This document shows positions 55,221 to 64,000 of a stretch of 64,000 bases of DNA, piece by piece. The stretch comes from Neopestalotiopsis rosae (Eukaryota > Ascomycota > Sordariomycetes > Amphisphaeriales > Sporocadaceae). The first letter of the stretch is position 1, and every line of letters starts with the position of its first letter. The notes under the pieces were generated by a model. The model saw nothing but the letters and a program-made list of their open reading frames with translations, did not search any database and had not been told where the DNA came from. The translations under genes and the position numbers were made by a program. Where the stretch lies: assembly GCA_023078685.1 (NCBI GenBank), contig JALGAS010000008.1:1798001-1862000 (forward strand). Reading direction: 5' to 3'.

Positions 55221-57940
55221 TCAGAAAAAGTGCGTGTAAATTTTGGATGTTTCGTGAACCTCCATCTCCTGTAGCGCAAGTGTCAGTCATATAGTCCAGA
55301 TTATAGTGTTGCTTTGCGACTTACCATCTTGAAACTGTTCAGCTCCTCCTTGATCTGCTGTGCCAGCATGGGCGTCAAACGATTGCATGTAGCAATTTCA
55401 CCTCGTCTGTCATACTCCTGAGGCGGCCAGGTGTCGTGGAAGATGAGTCTAGGGCTGAAGGTAGCGTTGCGCTTGCTCAGCACGCCGTGGGGCGTTCCTG
55501 GTGCACTCTTGGTGTCCTGGCGGAGCTTCAAGGCGGACATGAAATAGTCCTCGCTGCCAATCGTAATGGCACCTGGGTGCTTGTTGCCAGAGCCATCTTC
55601 ATTGGGAGTGCTGGGCGCGGTCGAATTGGGAGAATCCGAGACGTTGGGAATCATGGGGAGCTCAAATACGGGACCTTTACCAGCTTGTGGCGAGGGGCTC
55701 GGTGAGTTACTACGGGCTAAAGAAACTTCTGTTAGTGTATTTTGGCATAAAGCCATTTCGATTTGGCACTTACTCTTGAGAATGCCCTTTCGGATAGCAC
55801 CCAGGACTTCTGCCCGTTCCTTTTCGCCTCCAACAATGCTCTTCCGAGCCATGGAGTCGTTATCCGAGCTACCCAACCGGTCTGACTTCAGGCTGTCATG
55901 ATGTACTTGATCCATGGCGTCCAACGAATTGCGTTCCAGACGTGGAAATCCAGATGCTCCTGCCTGTTGAGACAGATCCGCATTCGAGGTAACATTCACC
56001 CTCTCTCTTTCAGCCTCGACTGTAATCATTGATACCGCGGCTTGGCTAGCCTCGGGTGCAGCAATTTCACCAATAGGTGAGCCGATCACAGACTTTGGCC
56101 GGAACAATCCTGCAAGGGAACGTCCACCTTTCTTCATACCTTTGCCCATTTTACGAAGCATGATCGAAGCCGACGATGCAGTTGAAGAAATCGACAGGTT
56201 ATCAGTCGAGCCGGTGAAAATTTTGGTACCCGAGTAAATATTGTTACCAAGACCGCTGGCCTCCTGCTTCTGAGCGATACGAGCTTGTTCCTGCTCATAC
56301 AGATCATCGGTATCGGGCTCCTTCCGCAATTTCGCAGCATCATGATGGCCTATTCGGCTGGCATCATCAGAGACATCAGCCTTCCTGAAGTCAGCAGCAC
56401 TGCCGAAAGAGAAAGCTCGACGAAGTCGAGACGTTTTGCTCTTTGACTTCCCCTTTTCGTTGATAGCGGCCAGGTGTTGTGCAGCAGGGCTGGCTCCTTG
56501 GGACGATCCAGGGGGCTTCGTTGGCGCAGCAGCAGAAGCATTGCCTGCTGCAGATTTGGCAGCCTCATCAGAAGGCATCGTCGCCGGCTTGGACAGTGGC
56601 GAAGGAGTAAGGACTCGCTTCGCAGCATCTGACGAAGAACCCCTAGGAGGAATGTTGACCGACTTGGGAGTGTCCAGGGTGTTGGACTTGTCGTCGGACG
56701 TGGTAATTGTCGAGGCGGGGCTGCCTGTGGGGATGGATGCGTTGGAGTTTCGATTGGTAGACTAGAATGGCACAATGCATGAGCATGGATTATGGAAATG
56801 AGGGACTACACCGCTGATTGGGCAATGCATCGGGCAAAACGATATAATTGGTGCACTTACCGAAGATGGCCGAGAATTGCTGCTCTTGCTGGACACGAGG
56901 CTTTCAGAACTGCCGTTCCGGGCCTGCGTAGCAGTGGTGTTGGTATTCTTGCTTGCTGCAGCTGGTGCAGGGACAGGAACAACACGGGGCGACCCTTTTT
57001 GGCTGGATATGCTAGCTTTTCTTGCACGGCGAGCGGCTTCCGTTTGCTCCTTGAGCTCTTGAGGAGTCAAGGGAATAGGATAATCTGAAGCGTCAATCGA
57101 GTGCATGCTGCGTCGACGGAATCGTCTCATCTCTTCCTCAGTCGGCTGGCGTTGGATCACCATGTCATCTGCCGACATTCCTGGCATATAACCATAGAGA
57201 CTATGCGGCCGAGCTGCCAGCGTCGCTGAATTTCTGTGCACCGGCATCCTCTGGCCCGTAACTCTCGGATTGTACAGATGTACGACTGTAGCCATACCCG
57301 ACCCAGATGGCATTGCTGAGCCAGAGCCTGAGCTGGAGCTCTGCGATTGCGATGAAGTGCTCGACGACGAATCGACAGGGGTTGCTCGTTGTGCCGGGCG
57401 CCTGTATCGATCAGGAGCGGCTTTTCCGCTTGCAACCTGGGCAAAAGTCGGCTGGGTCGTTGGCATCATTTGCTGCTTCGTGCCAGATGGGAGGGCAGAA
57501 TCATCGCGGGACATTGTTTGTGAGGGTACCCGCGCAGAGCTGGGAAGATTGGTCATGGAAGCGTGCTGTTGGTATTGAGGGCGTGTGACCATATTACCAC
57601 TTATCGTTTGCGTTGTTGGCAAAGATGGGCTCGATGATGTCCTCAATGCTCCATATGGCTGCCACTGTCCACTGCTCCCCAGGGCAGGGGTTGATGCAAA
57701 GGCATACGGCTGAACTGGATTTGCGGCGATACCCCGATAACTTGTCTGCCCATTCACTACGCCAGGCATGCCGTATGAGTTACTTCGACTTGTCTGAGAG
57801 TTTGATGGATACTGTTGGCTAGACCCTGACTGAGAATGGCTGTGAGAGTGACCCGGCATTGCTGAGGATGAACCAGGTCTCGTCTGAAGCATAGTGACTG
57901 TTCCGTTTTGCTGTGAAAACGATTGTACCATGGCAGCCAT
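55221..57940 (-). CDS. BNI4-like cell-wall/septum scaffold protein
   Basis: Four exons: 57940-56861, 56761-55774, 55728-55325 and 55268-55221, giving 839 aa. The N-terminal 600 residues are low-complexity (Ser/Gln/Pro/Thr-rich) with short basic stretches. The conserved signature is at the C-terminus: RLIFHDTWPPQEYDRRGE, then CNRLTPMLAQQIKEELNSF, and the last exon encodes only 16 codons (EMEVHETSKIYTHFF). This C-terminal block matches the Bni4-like family, which in yeast targets the PP1 phosphatase Glc7 and chitin synthase to the bud neck. NATFSP before it is a possible weak PP1-docking element. Function in hyphal septation is inferred. The family call is from memory of that block, hence moderate confidence. 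Confidence 0.75.
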
Positions 57941-60900
57941 GATTCTTCAAAAGTGTGCGTCCTCAAGGTGCAAATAATACTCAATCCTGCTTCAGAATCG
58001 ATACGAATGAGTAGGTACAGAACCCGGTGATTCAAAGCGAGTCGCGTCTAGACCAAGGGATCAAAATGACACTGACAGCATACGAGTTAGTATCAAGTAT
58101 TACAAGGCAATCTGACTGTACAGGACCGGGAAATATTGTGAAAGGATATGGCTACGATGCGAGAGTCCGTGGGGTTGTGTTATAGTGTGATTATAGGCAC
58201 CATGGTAGAACTGGGATCAAATGCACACCCTCATACCCTTATTTTTGGAAACCAGCAATCGAGAATTCGATTACCAGTCAGGCCGATTGGCCGATTAAAA
58301 GAACAGTAGTGAGGCGGAAGAGAGAATCGAAATCGCGACCGAAGATCGATTATGACAGAGGGGAGGTTCGAATCAAAGGGCGCCTGCGACCGAAGGTGGG
58401 AAACGAATGGATGAGGGTCGACACAGAAAGATCCACTGCTACCGTAGACCTGTCTGTCCGATGGCCGTCGAGAGTTTCTCGCAACGGGGTCGTCGGTGTC
58501 GGAAGAGTTGCAGCGAGGTTATCTTGAAGTCGAGAAGATTCTCAGGTGCCACGGGAGGACACACTGGAAGTCGGTGGAGGTTTTGCCTAGCAGGACATGA
58601 GAGGCAAGACTGATCGAACAGTGCAAGCGTCCGAGCGTCTCGATTCTAGATTTGGGACTTATTTTTTAATCCTTTTTTTTTTCTTCCTTATGGAAAGGGA
58701 TGGAAAAAGAAACAAATTGAAGAAGTATTTTTTTCTTGATTGTGATTTTTTTTCGGCCTCGAGATTGAACTCTTGCTGAGATGAGCTGCCGTGCGAAGAA
58801 AAAGGTGCAGGACCGACACCCGAAATCTAGAGACACGAGCGGCAGATTGGAAGAGAAGAAAAAAAAAGGGGAAGCGCGGAGACGAGGTGGAAGGGTCCTC
58901 AGCTGTGGAAACAAAAGAAGGGAGCGGCGTTCACGTCGAAACCCGGGACAGGTGGTAGTGGAATTAAGGAGCAACGACGATGTACACACTAAGTCACCAA
59001 GCAGGAAACCAAGGGCAGGGACGCAACAAGAATGATATGGGGAGGGGGAAAAAAGACGAAAGGGCTGAGGAAGAAAGATGTGGTGACGATGATGGTTGGT
59101 GGTAGTAACTCCAAAGAGTGTCAAGAAAGTCAAAATCAAAGTCAAAGAAAAGGGTCGGAATGTTTGGAAAAAGGATAGGGAGAGAATTGGGGGACTTGAG
59201 TGACTTGCCTGGGCAGACTGGAGACAAGAGCCAGGGCAGAGAGTTGCAACAGGGAATTGAATTGGGGATGGATCATTTGCTTGCATTGGCAGAACCCGAC
59301 CGAGCATGAGAGAGCCTGGCCTTTCGCCTGGAGCTCTGCTGCTTTTGCCTGCCTGTGTCTGGCTCGCTCTTCCAGCGAGCCAATTGGAACGCCAGTGGGT
59401 GATGGATCCAGGACCCAGGACCCGTGTAAATCACTGCAGCAGCTAGCAGGCTAGTGCTAGCAAGCAAGCAACAACAGCAACAGCAGCAAGAGAAACGAGA
59501 CCCCGTAGCTACCAGCTACCTACCTGTATGTAGTGTAGCTCTTGCGTGCCCACAGGACCTAATGTTTGGTGGGCATGTGCTAAAAAGGCAAAGTAGCTTT
59601 TACCACTACGTACCCTCGCGGGCAGGTTGTACTGCGAAGGGTGCACTGTAGTACTGTGAGTGGTAAGTCTGGGTCTGGTTTACTTCAATGGACCACCAAA
59701 AGAGAATCCACAGGCGAGAAGGAAACGAGATCCACTACACATTCTAGAGGCACTGGAGAAAATGGCGAATTGGCACCCTTTGCCATCAGCGGTTTAGCGC
59801 AGGGCACTGCGCCTCAATTCAGTCCAATTGGGGCCGGCTGCTGCTGCTGTTGTTGCTGTCGTTTGAACATTTCACGGAGATAATGTATCTACAATTGAAC
59901 ATGTACTCATCATTTTTAGCACTTGGCAGCGAGCCTCGATCGTCATCGCTGTCTAGACTCTGTCCATCAACTTGACCGTTACGTATGTGTTGCTTGTCTT
60001 TTCTCTGTTCCGCCGCCAATACTCCCGCCGATGGTTGTTTTTCGCACTCGGAGACTTTTTTTTTTCGCGGCCAGGAACGCGCTCGCCTAAGAAAACGTAA
60101 TAATGCATCTGTAGAACAATACGTACCTATTTCACCTACCAGCAGCCCAGTAACTACCTAGGTAGGTAGGCACGTAAAGACTGCATGTGCGCTAAATCAT
60201 GTAGGTCACCACTATGCAGCGCCTGCTTTGCGCTAATTCGACGCTTGATCAGATCACTGGAGATGACAGTCAAGCGGCACCAAACAGTTGCCAAGCCCCT
60301 CCTCCCAAAAAAAGCTGCATCGCACAGGTAAACTACCGCAGAGGAATTATCAAATGAGGTTCAAGTTCCTGGGTCCGTCGAGAGCATCTGGGCCAGGCAC
60401 CGCGCAGCTTGGACCAATCTGAGAATAGGTACACATCATCTCGCGCAATTTCGCCCTACTGCACAACGTACCGAGCGCAACTCTCTCCGTGCGTCCAAAA
60501 CTCCAGACCTCATTCATTGTCGCGAGGAGCACAGCTTGCCCAGCGACCCGTCCCCAAAAAGTGACCCCCCCGTGTCCTATTTGGTCTTCCACATCCGCGG
60601 GGGCATCAACAAACTCGTATGGAAACCGACAGGGTTGTCCATTGGACAGGCCGAAACGGTGGCGGGCGACAGGCATTGATCGCTGCCGCGCTAGACAAGC
60701 AATGGGGCAAGGAGACAGGGGCGGTTTACGCGGCGAGAGACGGCTTGATCGAGAGGGATGCATTAGATGAGTATCCTGCTGAATCAAATATTAATATAAT
60801 TATAATACAGATTTATTCATCTCACCATCGTGAAATCGCTGATGACTTCTTTCCCTTTTATTCGAAAAGATGCTTGGGTGGCATGTCGATTTCTCATTTG

Positions 60901-63022
60901 CTCGGCCCAATTGGGCGTATGATTTTCTTCTTCCCCGGATCTAGCTTTTTTGCTCAACCGACTAGACGCCTTGTCTGGTTCAGTGGTTCAGCAGAGGGCC
61001 GAGGCAAGAGCAAAGACTCGAGATCGATCCGCGCAGTTCGATTCCCGACTCAAAAAAAGAATCAACCAAGCACATGGGCCACGAGTTCTTTCGTACCACG
61101 TTGGTCGGAGCACTTCTGGTCGTTGCGACTGAAGTTCCACACATGGTACATTGTAGCTTCAACCAACCTACCTTTTTACACAGTAGATACAGTAGAGTAC
61201 ACTGCTGGCTGCCTACGTGGTTGATTGATGATCAAGTTCCTAGAGGGGTCTTTTCCCAGTCCATCGTGGGGACGGGTGCGGATACCAGTAAAAGCCCGAG
61301 GCAAATGAATTCCTTACTTACAGAGAGCTATGTACCTTGCTCTGTCAGCATGCAGCAGTGACTTGATTGTTTGAGAACCAAAGACGCGCAATGGGAGCCA
61401 ATGCCTCAGAAACTAGCTAGAGGATGACTCGTCGTTGATTAGTTGTCTGTCGTTCTGAATGCTCTCTCTATTACAAGCCATGTCTGCTGGCAGAAGTCAT
61501 TGTCACACAATAAGTAAACACCATGCACGCGCATGGTACATGCTGTCGAACGCCAAGACTCGAGATTACTTACATAGTATGGCCGTTGCTTGTACAGTTG
61601 AAGCATGCTGCCCTCATTTCCGGGGGTCCCTGTTCATATTTCGCCGTGTCCGTGCTGCTGCACCACCTCAGGAGATTGAATACTAATGCTGCCAATTGAA
61701 CCAAATTCTCATCCACTCTGCCATGTTCGTACGATTGCGGATGGGGTCTCCTGTAGAGAGTTGCATCTGCTCATTCAATTGTAGCCGAGGATCAAATACC
61801 GCAGCGGAAGAAATGGGCCAATTTTGTTTCTATTTTTTGTGCTTTTTACAAGTCAAACGGTAAACCAACCAGAAAAAAAGAGGCTTGCAGATACCGCAAA
61901 GGGCAAAGCCATGTTGATCCAATGACATTCTCCATCCCTGGATTCGGTATAGCGGTGGGATGTGTCACATATAAGATCATATCTTAAAGCATATAAACTA
62001 CGCCGTTCTTGTTTTGCTGCCGGGGCAAATGCTACGTTCAAAGTAAGAAAAGTTGGCAGCATTGAATACGTGTCAACTTTGTCTGCAAATATGGTATTCA
62101 TACTGTAGATATATAGGTAAGGCGCAACCTGCTCAGTGATCAATGGACCAGGGCAGGCACCTCGTAATGCAACGTACGTATCATTGAAGCCCGGTACCAA
62201 TATTCATCATCAGCTGCAGGTGGGAAAGGGAACCGAATCAATCACAGGACCAACCCGATCACCGCCGTTGTACGTTTTTCCCGCGCCTCCGCAGAGAGGG
62301 CCTCGGATACCTGCTTTTGCGGCCTTGCTCCTATCGGTGTTATCTGTATCTTCGCTACCGGAGACAAAGGCGCCCCGCACTGATTTCCCCGGTACCCAGA
62401 TTTGTTGGTAGATCTCACGCCTTGCACAGTAGACATTGGCAACGCGCGTGAGGGATCGACAAATGTGCGACTTTTTGTCTCTTGTCCTGGTGACAGGATG
62501 AGCAAGTTTGCTTGAAATAGTATTCAGCCAGTATTCCCTTGCTGAGTCAAGAATGCCGCGGATAGGATGACACATCTCCTACAATCCTCCTCTTATTACC
62601 ATTGTTTTCACCATTGCACTATGGTCATTGGCTTTGCTGTCTATTTTAGTCCTGTCTCGGCAATTGATTATGGGACGGACCAGCAGCAATTAGCATTGAG
62701 CTCTTTCGCTTGCATTTATGATTTATGAGATGCCTTTATCGCCTCGTTGTCGCGAGTCGCGTCGTGGTCTATTACACATTCTTTGACTTCTAGGGAGGAA
62801 CGTCACCAGCTGGACCCTGCCTCGAAAAGGCTGACGAAACCATCAAGACCCTGTGAGTGGCAAATCCAGGTATCAAATGTATGTATACACATGCTTAATA
62901 TATGCAATAGAGTCTTGGCTAGCTTTGAGCGCCATGTTATGTAATGCATGCTTTCTTAACAGACCAAACGATGGATAAATTACTATTTGCAGCACGTCCG
63001 GTGGAGGCCCACCAGCATTACA

Positions 63023-63526
63023 TTACTCCGCGTAATGTAGTCTTTCATCTCCCTCTGGACACGGCAAGGCAAAAATGTACAAGAAAGTTCCCAATATTGG
63101 ACGACTGGTGACCAGTATCTGCCAAATCTGTAGTCCAAGATCAAGCCGCTTCAAGTGCTGACGAAGGATCTTGATAGCCGTATCAACGGTCGTACGGAAA
63201 AGAGTTGGCGTGGCTTGACTCAAGCGCGCACCTATGAGCCAGTCGTATAGTGCCTCGGGCGACGTGATGACACACGCCGGCCCCAATTCGATCAGCCCGT
63301 CAAGGCGCTCGCTCTATGGAATTGAGCTCGGATCATGTGCCATGCTATTCCCACCATGAATAATGCTGGGTTCGCTTGGGTTTCGCCCAAGACAAAACTG
63401 GTGCACTTGTTCAAATGTCTGAGAAAAATCGACGGTTTTATTGTAGCCATGAATTCCAATCTGCCGCACTTGACATTCTTCTTTTCCTTTACCGGAACCT
63501 AGGGTCAAATTGAGTTTAATGATGGC
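63023..63526 (-). pseudogene. Possible coding remnant or unrecognised exon pair
   Basis: On one minus-strand frame, about 70 residues (IKLNLTLGSGKGKEECQVRQ onward) run to a TAG at 63314-63316. About 97 residues follow without another stop (SERLDGLIELGPACVITSPE onward), ending at 63023. The TAG sits in ...attccatag, which could equally be a splice acceptor, so the two halves may be exons of one gene. There is no ATG in frame before the preceding stop at about 63527. I do not recognise a domain. It may be a degraded gene, or an exon of a gene that continues beyond the window. Confidence 0.25.
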
Positions 63527-63936
63527 TTACGATTTATACTCGACTGTCAAAGGGAAATGTGAAACATACATAGAATTGCATTGGCCGATCCAATTTGTTG
63601 GAACGCGTGTCGGCGATAGCTCGTCATATGCTCTGTTCCGAGCCAAGCCTACTTCCCTTTTATTTCAGCCCTCCCTCATATTAGGTTCACGCACATAGGC
63701 CTGCAAATCTGCTTTTTCCATGCTACCACTTCAATTCAAGAACACTTCCTCAGAGAATCTCCCACTAGAACAATAATTCGAAGTTGATTGCTTGCCGGCG
63801 GTGCTGTATCATCTCTGATAGCTAGATTCCGGTTGATCGTAGCTGGGATCTCGTCTTGGTCAATGTATTACTTTTGGGCGAAAAAAAAAAACATGTCCGT
63901 TGATTCTTCTTCGTTTTTGTTTTCCTGCATTTAGAC

Positions 63937-64000
63937 ATGGACAGTGAAACTAGGCTTCTCACGATGCATTCAGGCGACAGAGAAGGGATATTTCGAGTGT
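63937..64000 (+). CDS. Possible 5' end of a gene running off the right edge
   Basis: An ATG at 63937 opens a frame with no stop to the window end (21 codons, starting MDSETRLLTMHSGDREGIF). It is too short to identify. It is listed only because the frame is open at the edge; chance is a serious alternative. Confidence 0.18.
   Translation, partial: MDSETRLLTMHSGDREGIFRV

Larger units (their letters stand above)
57941..64000. other. Gene-poor 6-kb right end
   Basis: No gene is firmly supported. The part nearest the BNI4-like start is purine/pyrimidine-skewed and probably its promoter and leader. Short repeats include a CAA/CAG-rich run at about 59466-59490 and TAGG-type motifs at about 60160-60170. 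Frames at 58666-59307, 60350-60787, 60619-61224 and 62210-62575 lack domain content. Two doubtful coding stretches are listed separately. Confidence 0.45.

Noticed and set aside
58666..59307. 213-aa minus-strand frame upstream of the BNI4-like gene
   Set aside because: It is Ser/Leu/Phe-rich owing to polypyrimidine sequence and has no domain; it most likely lies in promoter or leader DNA.
60972..61060. Possible tRNA gene (tggttcagtggttcagc A-box-like, gttcgattccc B-box-like)
   Set aside because: The bases flanking the putative T-loop cannot pair into a T-stem, and no 7-bp acceptor stem is found. Probably chance.
60619..61224. 201-aa plus-strand frame
   Set aside because: Composition is erratic, with isoleucine runs from AT repeats, no domain and no good splice context.
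1..64000. CRISPR arrays, insertion sequences, prophage, operons
   Set aside because: The window is eukaryotic, with introns throughout. I saw no spaced direct-repeat array and no transposase or reverse transcriptase frame.

Overview
This is a piece of a filamentous ascomycete chromosome (Pezizomycotina, most likely Sordariomycetes and plausibly Hypocreales). The evidence is short spliceosomal introns of about 50-160 nt with GTRNGT-like donors, a Zn2Cys6 regulator, fungal P450s, an NLP (necrosis-inducing-like) protein, GPI-anchored cell-surface proteins and single-copy fungal housekeeping genes (SEA4, EFG1, SWC5, ASE1, IRS4, DUS1). The order-level placement is inference. I built the gene models by hand from splice signals. 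In each complete multi-exon model the exon lengths sum to a multiple of three.

Layout. About 1-22.9 kb is an accessory region. It holds a 5'-truncated carnitine acyltransferase, an APC-family permease (9 exons, minus), a secreted FAD-linked oxidase, a small SAM methyltransferase, a DUF924 protein (minus), a cytochrome P450, two tandem paralogous GPI-anchored proteins of unrecognised family, an NmrA-like NAD(P)-binding protein (minus), a divergent Zn2Cys6 transcription factor, an NLP with an altered signature heptapeptide, and a second P450. It looks like a metabolite-tailoring and host-interaction island, but no polyketide synthase, NRPS or terpene synthase is visible.

About 22.9-26.7 kb is gene-poor. 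About 26.7-58 kb is conserved housekeeping: an F-box/LRR protein with a C-terminal CaaX box, a dsRNA-binding-like protein, EFG1 (rRNA processing) head-to-head with SEA4/Mio (TORC1 control), a small cruciform-DNA-recognition-like protein, a MAPEG protein, SWC5 (SWR1 complex), a calpain, IRS4 (EH domain), ASE1/MAP65, DUS1 and a BNI4-like protein. About 58-64 kb has no gene I can support firmly, apart from a doubtful coding remnant near 63.0-63.5 kb and a possible gene start at the right edge.

Points of most interest are the tandem GPI-anchored pair with repeated TVTxPCxC stalk motifs, three copies of ATCGCGCGC (two as a perfect inverted repeat) in the promoter between the NmrA-like gene and the Zn2Cys6 gene, the NLP lacking the first His of its signature motif, and the CaaX-terminated F-box protein.
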